DNA from: Rhodococcus rhodnii
GTDB lineage: Bacteria; Actinomycetota; Actinomycetes; Mycobacteriales; Pseudonocardiaceae
Reading direction: 5' to 3'
Assembly: GCA_000720375.1 (NCBI GenBank)
Contig: JOAA01000043.1
Location: forward strand, 5,442 to 69,441
DNA length: 64,000 bases
A program made the translations under genes and the position numbers. How positions within the stretch are numbered: the first letter of the stretch is position 1; every line of letters starts with the position of its first letter. Shown in pieces: positions 7,016 to 16,712 of the stretch. The notes under the pieces were generated by a model. It ran no database searches. It was given only the letters and a program-made list of their open reading frames with translations, and had not been told where the DNA came from.

Positions 7016-9934
7016 GTGGGGGTGGGGATGCCGAAAAACGTCAAGATCTGTCTGTTGGGGCCGACAGAGGTAGCCGGGCCCAGCGGAATGGTGGAGTTGC
7101 ACGGGAGCGGCCAACGCACTCTGATCGCCCGCATGGCATTACCGCCGGACAAGACGGTGACTCGTACGGCGCTCATCGATGCGTTGTGGGATGACGCGGG
7201 ACCGCCAGCTGCCCCGAAAACCCTGCACAGCCACCTGGCTCACCTGCGCCGTCGGCTCCGCGAGGCCGGTCTGACGGATCTGATCGCCACCCGGGATTCC
7301 GGCTATGTACTGTGCGTCCCCGAGGACGCGGTCGACGCCATCCGCTTCGAGACCTTCTCCGCTCGAGGGCGGAACGCATTGGCGGCAGGAGACCCGAAGA
7401 CAGCAACCGAGTTGCTGCAGAGCGCGTTGACGATGTGGCGTGGCGAGGCATTGACCGACTGCCGTTCCAGCGAATGGCGGCGGGCCGAGACAACCAGGCT
7501 CAATGAGGCCAGAGTCGCCACTACCGAGAACCTGATCAGCGCCCGCCTCTCCCTTGGCGAACACGTCACCGCCATCGGCGAACTGGAGTTCCTCATCATC
7601 CAGCACCCATTCCGGGAACAGCTGTGGGAACTGCTGATCATTGCCCTGTACCGCTCGGGCCGGCAAGCCGATGCCTTGGCCGCCTTCCAGCGCGCCCGCG
7701 CCACATTGATCGAAGAACTGGGAATCGAACCAGGCCCTAAGTTACGCCAGCTCGAAACAGCCATACTCACCGCCGATCCCTCGCTCGATCAGTGGGTCGC
7801 TCCGGAAGCCACCGTGACCGGTCACAGCTTCAGAGGCCGCCTGCCGGTGCCGCTCACGCGACTTGTCGACCGGCATGCGGACATGGCAACGGTGCGGGAG
7901 TCGCTGGCCCAGCGACGTCTGGTGACGCTTACCGGCCCCGGAGGCTGTGGCAAGACGCGGCTGGCCGTGGCCATAGCGGCGCAGTACGCCAAACCCGTCT
8001 ATTTCGTGGATCTGGCCCCACTGACCGACACCCACCTCGTACCGCGGGCGGTCGCCGACGCTCTTGGCGTGAGCGAGCAGGGCGGCCGCAGTGTCATCGA
8101 CAGCCTGGCCGACCACTTGGCGGATCAAGCGCTGCTTTTGGTCCTCGACAACTGCGAGCATCTCATCGGCACCTGCGCACAGCTGGCCTGTGCGCTGCTC
8201 CCCAGTTGCCCCGAGCTACAGATCCTGGCAACGAGCCGAGAGCCACTGCATGTGCCCGGTGAAACGGTCCACGCTCTGCAGCCCTTGGCCACCCCGGACC
8301 CCGGCGCCGCACATTCCTACCGGGATCTTCTCCGCTACGACGCGGTCCGGCTCTTCCTCGACCGGGCACAGGACTCTGGTGCCCAGATCGGCACAGACGA
8401 GGCTACCGCACACGATGTGGCCCTGATCTGCGCGCGCTTGGACGGACTACCACTCGCTCTCGAACTGGCGGCGGCTCGCGCGGCAGCGCTTCCAGTTCGC
8501 CAGATCGCCGCACACCTGCACGACCGCTTTCACACGCTCTTCTCCGGCAGCCATGTCGCACGTCCCCAGCATCGAGCATTGCACACGACCATCAAGTGGA
8601 GCTACGACCTGCTCAATCCCGACGAACGCGCACTGTTCCGGCGGCTCGCCGTGTTCGCCGGGAGTTTTGGGCTGGCGGGCGTCACGGCACTGTGGCCGCA
8701 CGACGACGCGGCCGACCTGTTGGGCCGATTGGTTGAGAAGTCGTTGGTGACCAAGGAAACCGCTGTCGCGCGTTACCGTTTGCTTGACACGATCCACAAG
8801 TTCGCCGCTGCTCAGCTCGTGGGAGACGAACTGGCCGACGCGCGGCGACGACACGCCGAGTTCTACCTGACGCTGGCCGAGCAGGCGGAAGAACGCCTCG
8901 ACGGCACGAACGCCGTGGAGTGGCTGGACCGGCTGGCCGCTGAGCATGAGAACTTTCGAGCCGCCGTCGCTTGGGCGGTCACTGCTGCTGATCCCACGCT
9001 CGCCCTGCGACTGGCCGGCTCCCTCTCCCGGTACTGCAGGCTGCGCGGACACTACGGGGACGGCCGGAAATGGCTGGCGGACGCGCTGGATCATGGTGCG
9101 CAAGCCCCCAACGACCTGCGGGCCAAGGCATTTTCCGGAGCTGTCACCCTCACCTTCCTCCAATGCGAGTACGACAAGGCCGTACGGCTGGCCGAGCAGT
9201 CTCTGGACTTGTACCAGTCGGTGGGAGACGCGCATGGCATCGCCAGCACCCGCTTGCTGCTCGGCTCGATCTGCCGGGAGCATGCCAGCTACCAGCAGGC
9301 CCTGGGCTACTACCGGTCCGCTCTGGAGACCTTCCAAGCCACGGACGACGCTCCGGGCATCGCGCGAGCCCTGCAGCTGTGTGCCTTCACCGCATGGCTG
9401 CGCGGCGATTTCGACTCAGCCGCCGAGTGGGCACGCGAAAGCCTGCGCCGCTTCGAGGAACTGGGCGACGGCGAGTCGACCGCCAGCGCCCTCATGCACC
9501 TAGGCGCGATAGCGCATTACCGAGACGACAACACGCAGGCGCTCCGGCTGCTCACCAAGACCCTCGCGATTTCCGAGCACAACGGATGCCTGGAAGGAAT
9601 CGCCTGGACGCTCAACCTGCTCGGCTTAGTACATCACGCAACCGGCTCAGACGAAGCGCGCACGCTGCTTGAACGAAGCCTTACCCTGCACCGCAAACTC
9701 GGCGACCGGTGGCGGATGGCCAGCGTGCTCGAGGCTTTGGCCGCGATCGCCTGCGACCAGCGCCGCTGGGAGGACACGGCCCGCCTGCTGAGCGAGGCCA
9801 GGACCTTGCGCGCGGCGATCAAGAGCCCTGTCCCCACCTGCGAACTCCCCCGCTACCTACGCACACGAGCCGCACTCAAGGCCGCAGGCGAACGCCCGAT
9901 CGCCATCCTTCAGGCGACCCACCGAGCAAGGTAG
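7016..9934 (+). CDS. SARP-family regulator of the AfsR type (winged helix, BTAD, NB-ARC ATPase, TPR)
   Basis: A 972-residue AfsR-like activator. Residues ~1-100 form the OmpR-like DNA-binding domain and ~100-250 the bacterial transcriptional activator domain. The NB-ARC/STAND ATPase follows, with Walker A GPGGCGKTRL (about residue 306) and Walker B LLLVLDNCEHL. The last ~350 residues are TPR-like repeats. Such proteins switch on antibiotic clusters in actinomycetes. It lies just downstream of the peptide genes in the same orientation, so it may be their pathway-specific activator (inference). A second ATG four codons in, nearer the GGGGTGGGG purine stretch, could be the real start. Three TTA leucine codons (codons 42, 243 and 871) suggest bldA-type translational control. 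Confidence 0.93.
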   Translation: MGVGMPKNVKICLLGPTEVAGPSGMVELHGSGQRTLIARMALPPDKTVTRTALIDALWDDAGPPAAPKTLHSHLAHLRRRLREAGLTDLIATRDSGYVLCVPEDAVDAIRFETFSARGRNALAAGDPKTATELLQSALTMWRGEALTDCRSSEWRRAETTRLNEARVATTENLISARLSLGEHVTAIGELEFLIIQHPFREQLWELLIIALYRSGRQADALAAFQRARATLIEELGIEPGPKLRQLETAILTADPSLDQWVAPEATVTGHSFRGRLPVPLTRLVDRHADMATVRESLAQRRLVTLTGPGGCGKTRLAVAIAAQYAKPVYFVDLAPLTDTHLVPRAVADALGVSEQGGRSVIDSLADHLADQALLLVLDNCEHLIGTCAQLACALLPSCPELQILATSREPLHVPGETVHALQPLATPDPGAAHSYRDLLRYDAVRLFLDRAQDSGAQIGTDEATAHDVALICARLDGLPLALELAAARAAALPVRQIAAHLHDRFHTLFSGSHVARPQHRALHTTIKWSYDLLNPDERALFRRLAVFAGSFGLAGVTALWPHDDAADLLGRLVEKSLVTKETAVARYRLLDTIHKFAAAQLVGDELADARRRHAEFYLTLAEQAEERLDGTNAVEWLDRLAAEHENFRAAVAWAVTAADPTLALRLAGSLSRYCRLRGHYGDGRKWLADALDHGAQAPNDLRAKAFSGAVTLTFLQCEYDKAVRLAEQSLDLYQSVGDAHGIASTRLLLGSICREHASYQQALGYYRSALETFQATDDAPGIARALQLCAFTAWLRGDFDSAAEWARESLRRFEELGDGESTASALMHLGAIAHYRDDNTQALRLLTKTLAISEHNGCLEGIAWTLNLLGLVHHATGSDEARTLLERSLTLHRKLGDRWRMASVLEALAAIACDQRRWEDTARLLSEARTLRAAIKSPVPTCELPRYLRTRAALKAAGERPIAILQATHRAR

Positions 9935-10131
9935 CCCTCCTTTGTGGACCGTAGCTTCGACGGTTGGGGCCAAGCCGGCCGCCCTGGCATCGATGGCCTT
10001 GCCGCCGTGCTCAAACCAGACCAGTGACCGGTGGACTGCGCGCGTGACGTTGGCGCAGTAGCCAGGCTACGCGACGACAATCCCCGCACCGGGGCGAGGT
10101 GGAGGGATTGTGTTTACCAGTCGGCTGGCTC

Positions 10132-10164
10132 GCCGGGCCCTGTGCATGCCGGGCCCCTGTGCAT
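10132..10164. repeat. Imperfect 16/17-bp tandem repeat downstream of the MFS gene
   Basis: GCCGGGCCC(C)TGTGCAT is present twice in tandem, differing by one C. It lies in the 235-bp gap between the convergent SARP and MFS genes, close to the MFS stop. No clear terminator hairpin was seen in the gap. Confidence 0.8.
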
Positions 10165-10169
10165 GTTTC

Positions 10170-11777
10170 TTAGAGGTCCGGTACTGAGTGCAGTCGTGGT
10201 CGGCGAGGCAGACGCACGGCCAACGCCATTCCCATGAGCGCGAACACACCCATGACAAGAACCGCGGCCCGCAATCCGTCCACTCGTGCCGCGGCATTGA
10301 TCCGGACGAGTTCGTCGGCCGCAGGACCGATAATCCCCTTGTCCGCCAACACGGCCACGGCTTGGGCGTCACTCACCGCAGCGGCCTGCAGTCCGGACTC
10401 GACAGTCCGCGTCACCACAGACTTCTGCTGGCCGGTCAGGACCTGACTGTCGCGCACACCCGCCGCGAACGAACTGAGCAGCACCCCGAGCAACACCACA
10501 CCACCGAGCGCGACTCCCACCGACTGGCCGAGATAGGACACGCTGCGAGACAGCCCGGCGACATCGCTGACGTTGTCCGGCCGAGCGGAGGACTGCACCA
10601 GGTCCGGCAACATGGCACACGCACCAAGGCCAAGCCCGGCAAGCACAAGGCCCGGCGCGAGATCCAACCCCGAGATGCCCGGTTCCAGCATGAGCGCGAC
10701 CTGAACAGCACCACCCGCGATCGCGAGAAAACCGACGACGATGATCGACTTGTGTGTCGCCCGGCGCGCGCCGACCAGAGCGGAAAACGCTGCCGCCGCA
10801 ACGATGAGCGTGGCCGTGGCCGGCAGGAGTGTGAGGCCACTCCGCAACGCGTCATAGTCCAGAGTGGTCTGAACGAACACCGGAACAAGGAACAGAACTC
10901 CCGCCGTCACCAAGAACTGCACGGCCAGGCACCACGAGCCCACCCGCGTCGTACGGTCACGCAGCACGTCGATCCGGACGAGCGGTTCCTGCCCCCGCAC
11001 GACGCGGCGATGTTCCCACCACCCGAACGCAACCAGCGTGCACAGGCCCGCCACGCCAAGCCACACCGTCGGCGCCACACCGCCCTTCACGATGACCGTC
11101 CGTCCAAAAAGGATGACATCGTCGCGAGCGGCGAACACGCCGTACCGGCCGGCAGCCAGGGTAGCCGACACGACCAACCCAAACCCAAGCGCCGACAACA
11201 CCGCGCCCAGAACGTCGAAAGCACGCCCGGGTCGCGGACCACGCTGCTCGACAACCCGGCGCATGAGCAGAACCACCAGCAGCGTGACGACTGTCTCCAT
11301 CAGAAACGACACCCGCCAGGTCAGGAACCTCGTGATCACCCCACCCACGATCGGGCCAAGCGCCGCGCCGACCCCGGCCATCGCCCCGATCAGAGCCAAC
11401 GCCTTCGTACGCGTGGCAGCATCGAACCTCGCAGTCGCGATCGACAGAATCGCGGGAAAGACCAATGCCGCGCCCATTCCTTCGAGCAGGGACCAGCCCA
11501 AGAGCATCACGGGCAGGTTCGGGCTCAGCGCGGTGACGAGGGCACCGGTGCCGTATATCGCCGCGCCGACCATGAATACCCGGACATACCCGTGCCGGCT
11601 GCCGAGTTTGCTGCCGCTGATCATCAGGGCGGCCATCACCAATGCGTAGAGCGAGATGGCCGACTGGACACCGGTGAGCGTGGTCCCGAGATCCTTGACG
11701 ATGTCGGACAACGCGACATTCATCGCGGTCGAGTCGTAGGCCATCAGCAGTTGCTGGGTGGCCAGCGCGAACAGCAT
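10170..11777 (-). CDS. MFS drug-efflux transporter, DHA2/EmrB-QacA type
   Basis: A 535-residue very hydrophobic protein with about 14 predicted membrane segments, the length and layout of proton-coupled multidrug exporters. The motif-C region is visible as GVGAALGPIVGGVI, and LGSRHGYVRVF is the motif-A loop. It begins 9 bases after the stop of the upstream DUF1269 gene, so the two are probably co-transcribed. The start ATG is the one given. There is little Shine-Dalgarno signal, so translational coupling is likely. It faces the SARP gene and could export the peptide product, but nothing in the sequence proves that. Confidence 0.9.
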   Translation of the reverse strand: MLFALATQQLLMAYDSTAMNVALSDIVKDLGTTLTGVQSAISLYALVMAALMISGSKLGSRHGYVRVFMVGAAIYGTGALVTALSPNLPVMLLGWSLLEGMGAALVFPAILSIATARFDAATRTKALALIGAMAGVGAALGPIVGGVITRFLTWRVSFLMETVVTLLVVLLMRRVVEQRGPRPGRAFDVLGAVLSALGFGLVVSATLAAGRYGVFAARDDVILFGRTVIVKGGVAPTVWLGVAGLCTLVAFGWWEHRRVVRGQEPLVRIDVLRDRTTRVGSWCLAVQFLVTAGVLFLVPVFVQTTLDYDALRSGLTLLPATATLIVAAAAFSALVGARRATHKSIIVVGFLAIAGGAVQVALMLEPGISGLDLAPGLVLAGLGLGACAMLPDLVQSSARPDNVSDVAGLSRSVSYLGQSVGVALGGVVLLGVLLSSFAAGVRDSQVLTGQQKSVVTRTVESGLQAAAVSDAQAVAVLADKGIIGPAADELVRINAAARVDGLRAAVLVMGVFALMGMALAVRLPRRPRLHSVPDL

Positions 11778-11786
11778 CGCCGCGGA

Positions 11787-12296
11787 TCACTTCAACGGCG
11801 GATCTGGTTCCTCGGCGAACGCCGCGCGCAAGGCTTCCTCCTGCTCGTTGGACAGGTTGGTGAACAGCAACTCCGGCCTGCCCTGACCGGCCATCGCCTC
11901 CTTGATCTTGTCCAGCACGGCATCCGAGCTGTACAGGAACAACGCCGACGTGCCCGGGGTGACCTCCTCACGAACCCGGGCGATCAGCCTGTCGTCGATA
12001 CCGACATCGGAGAACACACCCACCAGCGCGCCGGTCGCCGCCCCGATCGCCGCTCCGAGCAGGGGCACGAAGAAGATCACCCCGAACAGCATCCCCCAGA
12101 ACATCCCGCCGAGGGCACCTCGGCCGGCGAGGTTGCGCAACTGCTTTGTCTTCGGCTTCTTCGCGCCTTCCGCCCATGACACGATCGCCGCGTCGTGGAG
12201 CGTGATCAGACTCGACGCGGCCAAGGACTCGAGGGTACGCACCGCCTGGTTCGCGCCGCCGGGAGTGTCGAACCGCCAGATGGTCAACGTGGCCAT
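11787..12296 (-). CDS. DUF1269-family membrane-associated protein
   Basis: The start is ATG at 12296, chosen because an AGGAGG ribosome site lies eight bases upstream; the longer frame has no such site. The 169-residue product begins MATLTIWRFDTPGGANQAV and has a glycine-rich central hairpin (GALGGMFWGMLFGVIFFVPLLG and following) that may insert in the membrane. It ends with an acidic tail. This layout is that of DUF1269 proteins, whose function is not established. It is the first gene of the two-gene unit with the exporter. Confidence 0.85.
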   Translation of the reverse strand: MATLTIWRFDTPGGANQAVRTLESLAASSLITLHDAAIVSWAEGAKKPKTKQLRNLAGRGALGGMFWGMLFGVIFFVPLLGAAIGAATGALVGVFSDVGIDDRLIARVREEVTPGTSALFLYSSDAVLDKIKEAMAGQGRPELLFTNLSNEQEEALRAAFAEEPDPPLK

Positions 12297-12547
12297 TGTC
12301 GTCTCCTCCTGCCACCACATTCCTTGGGGCACCTGAGTGTGCGCGGACCCGCCGGGCCGGACATCACCTCACGAAGGTGGGATGACTGGCTTGTCTGGCC
12401 GCACAAAGCAGACGGATTCCAGTGCCCGAACCCGGCCGGCACCGACCCCACTCCGGCGATCTCATCCTCAGCGGGTGAGGCTCGTGCCCAGTCACGAGGC
12501 ACGCTGGGGCCGAGGAACCGAATCCACTACAAGCGGGAAGGGCGCGC

Positions 12548-13627
12548 ATGGCGACGCATCCATCGGAGGACAGCGCTTCCCGTCGCCGAATGCCACTTCG
12601 GGACTACGCCGCGATCAGCCTGGTGGTGGCCGGCGTTGGAGCGCTCCTGGCCTTGGTGTACCTGGCGCGGGGAGCAATCTTATTGGTGGCCTTCGGTCTC
12701 TTCCTCGCTCTAGGTGTGGAGCCGATGATTCGCGCCCTGATCCGCCGTGGGGTACGTCGCCGGGCCGCATGTGCGGTCGTGCCGGTCGTCGCCGTGGCAG
12801 TGATCGTGGCGGTCCTCCTGCTGTTCGTGGTCCCCGCGGTGCACCAGCTCGGAGCGTTCGCCGCCGAGGTGCCCGAACGGCTCAACGTGTTGGCAGACCG
12901 GCTGCACCTTCACGACTCCCCGCTCACCGATGCCAGTCAGCAGAACGAAATCGCGGCAGGCTTGCGTGCCGCCGCCACGATCGCCATCTCGTCGTTCGCC
13001 GCGGTGGCCGACTTGTTCGGTCAGGTGGTCGGCGCCGTCACCGCCGGTGTCACGATGCTCGCCCTGCTGGTGTACTTCTCGCTCGCCATGCCACGCATCC
13101 TGGCCGCTGCCGGGCGGCTGCTCGGCACTCCCGAACGTACTGCGCTGCTCGAGCAGGTCGTGACGAAAGTGGGAGGCTACGTCAGCGGACAGGCATTGTT
13201 GTCCGCGTGTGCGGGCGTGGTGTCACTGCTGTTCTTTTTGCTCATCGGTGCACCCCATCCGGCCATGCTCGCCTTGGCCGTCGCGATTCTCGATGCCATC
13301 CCGCAGGTCGGTGCCCTGCTCTCGGCGATCCTCAGCACGGCGATGGTGCTCACCGAGGACAACATCTGGCTGGCGGTCGCGACGGTGGGGTACTTCTGCG
13401 TGTACCAGTTCATCGAGAACTACCTGCTTGCTCCGCACATCTTCGCGCGGGCCATAGCACTCACCCCGGCGACGGCGTTCGTCGCTACACTCGTCGGCAT
13501 CTCGGTCGCCGGCCTTCTCGGCGCGATCGTCGCGCTCCCCGTGACGGCCGCGGCGAAGGTCGTTGTTCAGCATTGGTTGTGGGGTCGTGGCGTGGCCATG
13601 GAAAGACCCGGAACTCAGACGGAGTAA
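12548..13627 (+). CDS. AI-2E family (UPF0118) membrane permease
   Basis: A 359-residue protein with about seven to eight membrane segments and a central soluble region with amphipathic helices (about residues 95-150). The late segment AVAILDAIPQVGALLSAI corresponds to the family's conserved proline-glycine core. Family members include TqsA-type autoinducer exporters and cation/proton antiporters, so the substrate is open. The gene diverges from the DUF1269 gene, with a 250-bp gap between them. ATG start after GGGAAGGGCGC. Confidence 0.85.
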   Translation: MATHPSEDSASRRRMPLRDYAAISLVVAGVGALLALVYLARGAILLVAFGLFLALGVEPMIRALIRRGVRRRAACAVVPVVAVAVIVAVLLLFVVPAVHQLGAFAAEVPERLNVLADRLHLHDSPLTDASQQNEIAAGLRAAATIAISSFAAVADLFGQVVGAVTAGVTMLALLVYFSLAMPRILAAAGRLLGTPERTALLEQVVTKVGGYVSGQALLSACAGVVSLLFFLLIGAPHPAMLALAVAILDAIPQVGALLSAILSTAMVLTEDNIWLAVATVGYFCVYQFIENYLLAPHIFARAIALTPATAFVATLVGISVAGLLGAIVALPVTAAAKVVVQHWLWGRGVAMERPGTQTE

Positions 13628-13743
13628 TCCGGCCTTTCTGTCCTCGCCGGACGGCCAGGCAGGAGTCGTCTACGCTTTCACGCATCGAGGATGCGTTAGC
13701 CCAGCCCCTTTCACGACGGAATTGAATGATCTTTGAGCGTTGT

Positions 13744-13992
13744 TCACGCGACTGGATCACGAGCAGGGTAGGTGCAGGGCCGCGCAGGGCCAGCCAGTTT
13801 CCAGTCCATCGCCATCAGCTCCGGAACCGACAACGCCGGGTTGAACACCCGATATACTTTAACGTCGGCCCAGTGGCGGCCTAGCAGCCAATCATCATGT
13901 AGCACCCGATATATGATCATGGGTGACCCTCGGAACCTCCAAGCGTAGAGGGTCATTCCTTGGAACATCGCTGCACAGTAGTGTTCGAGCAC
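13744..13992 (-). CDS. Small hypothetical protein (82 aa)
   Basis: The GTG at 13992 is preferred because GGGAG lies eight bases upstream; a longer frame opens at 14046 without a ribosome site. The product is basic and aromatic-rich (MIIYRVLHDDWLLGRHWADV). No family recognised. It follows the next gene upstream by about 80 bases on the same strand. Confidence 0.5.
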   Translation of the reverse strand: MLEHYCAAMFQGMTLYAWRFRGSPMIIYRVLHDDWLLGRHWADVKVYRVFNPALSVPELMAMDWKLAGPARPCTYPARDPVA

Positions 13993-14075
13993 GATAGAAA
14001 CTCCCTGTGTTGGTTTCTCAGAACGCGCACAAAACGAGTTGTGCACGGGTGCTCAAAAACCAAACTCCGACCACG

Positions 14076-14438
14076 TCAATGCGTGTGGTCTGCCCACGCC
14101 TTGCATGAGTGACAGGTCACCCGGTCGCCCGGGTGCATACCGGTTTCCTCTGCCGCGCCATCTAGCGAGAGCGCAGTGAAGAGGTATTCGCGATGCGCCA
14201 TGTCCTTGTGCTCGATTTCGGCACGCCTCACAGCATCGAAGAACTTGTCTCTGTCGCACCCTTCGAAACCTTCCACCCACATGAACGATGGCGCTTCGTT
14301 CAGCAATTCGCGAAGCCGCACAAGTTGCCCCATCGCGTAAGCAATCAGAATCTCGTTCCTAGCGGATCCAAATCTTGCCATCGTAACCAGGGTGTTCCAG
14401 CCAGCTAACCGGGTCAAGGGGGCCAATTTCCTGGCCAC
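14076..14438 (-). CDS. Hypothetical protein with C-terminal CHSC motif (120 aa)
   Basis: The product has a helical central part (AYAMGQLVRLRELLNEA) and ends RVTCHSCKAWADHTH, a short Cys/His cluster that could bind a metal. Codon use looks like coding sequence. The start is uncertain: GTG at 14438 is given, while an internal ATG at codon 20 is possible. Not assigned to any family. Its base composition is slightly lower in GC than the neighbours, which fits an acquired gene. Confidence 0.5.
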   Translation of the reverse strand: MARKLAPLTRLAGWNTLVTMARFGSARNEILIAYAMGQLVRLRELLNEAPSFMWVEGFEGCDRDKFFDAVRRAEIEHKDMAHREYLFTALSLDGAAEETGMHPGDRVTCHSCKAWADHTH

Positions 14439-15293
14439 CTTCGTACTGTGGAGTTTGCTGTCGGTCTTTGCCTTTCGATGTCAATACTCTGACGCCGCCG
14501 AACGATCACGGTACGGATTCCAACTGCCGCCACTGTCTAAATCGGTCACAGAGGCGGTGACGGAATCAAGTTCTTTGTTGTGATCAACTCGGTGGTGTTT
14601 GGCGTGCGGGCGTGAGGAATCAGCCGTTCACGGTTCGACGGCGTGTCCGGATGTTCTCGCGAAGACGGTCGGGTGGGCAGGGGATCTGGCGCAGGCGCTG
14701 GAAGGCACGGGCCAGGGCAGTGGCCCAGTGCCGGGTCGTGGGCGAAGCGGAGCCAGACGCGGCCGCTGCCGCGACACCACACGTCCGACCATGACCGGGA
14801 CCACCGGCACCAGCCGGTCCAACGTTGTGGCCTTCACCCAGAAAGTGCCTTCCCATACAGCGAACCTGGACCCTCGACAAGCCCAGTTTCCCTTACGAGA
14901 CAGGCACCTTTCCCACACCCAGCCCGGTGCCACCAAAAGATCATGCAACAGCCGGGAGGCCGAGAGCATGGCTTCTTGTAGCGCTCGTGATGCCAGTCAC
15001 AGACTGGAGAAGCAGAACCCTCTTTCCATACGACAATCGAGAAATTCCGACCATGAAAAGTTTGATGACGCGGTCGAAGGTTATGGCCAGTCTGACCGTG
15101 TTGATGTGCGTTTCTTCAGCTGGGTTCCGTCACTACTGCGGCGGGCGGCGGGCGAGTGCGGTGGCGAAGCTGAGCGATGAGCGCTGTGTTGAGCACTGGG
15201 TTCATCGGGTCCTGGGTACGGCAGCTGGGTCTTCTGGTCTGTCGACATGTCTGGCTTGTGCGCACGCCCCTGAGGTGAAGGGGAGTAGCCGGT
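14439..15293. other. Gene-poor stretch without a supported gene
   Basis: All reading frames here are short and overlap without a ribosome site or recognisable product. The motif TTTGGCGTGCGGGCG near 14595 recurs near 17029 beside a TnpB remnant. The stretch is therefore probably decayed mobile DNA. It lies between two small unknown genes and the mgtA remnant. Confidence 0.6.
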
Positions 15294-15408
15294 ATGACTA
15301 TGCACATTGTTCGTGACCGGTTGGGGTTGCGCGCCCGGTGGATGGTGGACCCCGACGACCCGGCAGGGCGGCGGATGATCGCCGTGTGGACGCGCCCGGT
15401 GTCCGAGC

Positions 15409-15920
15409 CTGAAGTACGTCAAGATCACCACGAGCTTGAACCTCGGCAACGTGCTCAGCGTCCTGGTGGCCAGCGGCATGCTGCCGTTCCTGCCGATGTT
15501 GCCCGTCCAGTTGATGATCCAGAACCTGCTTTACGACGCCGCGCAGCTCGCGCTGCCGTGGGATCGGGTCGACTCCGATTACCCGCGCCGGCCGCGCCGG
15601 TGGGACGCCGGGGGACCTGACCCGGTTCATGCTCATCTTCAGCCCGCCGTCCTCGCTGTTCGACCTGGCCACCTTCGCCGCACTGTGGTGGGCCTTGGGC
15701 ACCGACAGCCCAGGCGAGCGAGCCGCGTTCCAGGCGGGTTGGTTCACCGAAGGCCTGCTCTCGCAGGTGTTGATCGTCTTGGTACTGCGCACCCGCCAGA
15801 TGGAGATACCCCCGGTTTGCGGTGTCCCGGCCGGTCGTGGCCGCCGCCGTGACTGCGCCGGGGGCGGTCGTGGTTGTGCGCTCCTTCCTGTGGCGGGTTT
15901 CGGGCCAGCCAGAGTCGTGA
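15409..15920 (+). pseudogene. mgtA: Decayed mgtA-type magnesium P-type ATPase, C-terminal end only
   Basis: The C-terminal membrane region of a magnesium-transporting ATPase can be followed through all three frames. YVKITTSLNLGNVLSVLVAS and LPFLPMLPVQLMIQNLLYD are in one frame. DLTRFMLIFSPPSSLFDLAT and GWFTEGLLSQVLIVLVLRT follow in the next after a shift near 15611. A tail is in the third frame after a shift near 15813. The catalytic domains are missing. The 5' end is joined to an unrelated small frame beginning MTMHIVRDRLGLRARW at 15294, which has its own ribosome site. The gene lies directly before the MgtC-like gene, a known pairing. Confidence 0.75.
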
Positions 15921-15953
15921 TCGTGACAGTCCACACAGGAGGATGACGCGGGC

Positions 15954-16673
15954 ATGACGACCGTCGAGATGGCGCTGCGCGTCGGTGCCGGTGTCGGGCT
16001 GGGCGCGGTGATCGGTATCGAACGCCAGTTCCGGACCTGGGTGGCCGGGCTGCGCACCAACGCCCTCGTTGCGGTGGGCTCCACCCTGTTCGCACTGCTG
16101 TCTGCCTATGGCTTCGGGGACATCGGTTCCGGCTCGGCGGACCCCACGCGGATCGCGGCGCAGATCGTGTCCGGGATCGGGTTCCTCGGCGCGGGGGTGA
16201 TCCTGCGCGACGGGCTGAGCGTGCGCGGCGTGAACACCGCCGCCACCCTGTGGTGCTCCGCCGCGGTCGGTGCCCTGGCCGGCGCCGGGTTGTATCAGGT
16301 CGCCGCGATCGGCACTGTGGTGGTGATCGCGGTCAACGTCGCGCTGCGCGCGGCCGGGCGCGCGCTGGATCGGAGACCGAACACCGGGGACGAGCAACCC
16401 ACCTCGTACGCCTTCCTCGCCGTAACCAAGGACTACGCCGAAGCCCACGTCCGCGCCCTGCTGGTGCAAGCCTTGACCCGCACCGACTTCCGGCTGCTGT
16501 CCGTGTCCAGCACAAACAGCACCATCGACGGCTACGCCGAGGTCCGCGCCGAACTGGCCGGAGACCAACGCGACGACAAACAGATGGAATCCGTCGTCAG
16601 CCGCCTGTCCCTCGAACCGTCCGTGATCAGAATCCGCTGGCAGGTCCACATCCCCAGCGAGGCAGACGAATGA
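15954..16673 (+). CDS. mgtC: MgtC/SapB family membrane protein
   Basis: A 239-residue protein. Residues 1-140 carry about five membrane segments with the family signatures GLGAVIGIERQFRTWVAGLR and SGIGFLGAGVILRDG. They are followed by TAATLWCSAAVGALAG and a soluble ACT-like C-terminal domain. MgtC proteins help cells grow at low magnesium, in part by acting on the F-type ATP synthase. The upstream transporter gene is destroyed, so this is the surviving half of an mgtA-mgtC locus. ATG start after an AGGAGG site (ACAGGAGGATGACGCGGGC). Confidence 0.92.
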   Translation: MTTVEMALRVGAGVGLGAVIGIERQFRTWVAGLRTNALVAVGSTLFALLSAYGFGDIGSGSADPTRIAAQIVSGIGFLGAGVILRDGLSVRGVNTAATLWCSAAVGALAGAGLYQVAAIGTVVVIAVNVALRAAGRALDRRPNTGDEQPTSYAFLAVTKDYAEAHVRALLVQALTRTDFRLLSVSSTNSTIDGYAEVRAELAGDQRDDKQMESVVSRLSLEPSVIRIRWQVHIPSEADE

Positions 16674-16712
16674 CCGTTACCTGAAGCGTGAGCGGACGTG
16701 AGTCCACCTTGT

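Noticed and set aside
10188..12179. 663-residue open frame on the plus strand opposite the MFS and DUF1269 genes
   Set aside because: Composition is Arg/His/Gln-rich without domains, it lies antisense to two well-supported genes, and GC-rich DNA commonly leaves such frames open.
12337..13725. 462-residue frame overlapping the AI-2E permease in another frame
   Set aside because: Arg/Gly/Pro-rich shadow of the membrane protein gene, without a ribosome site.
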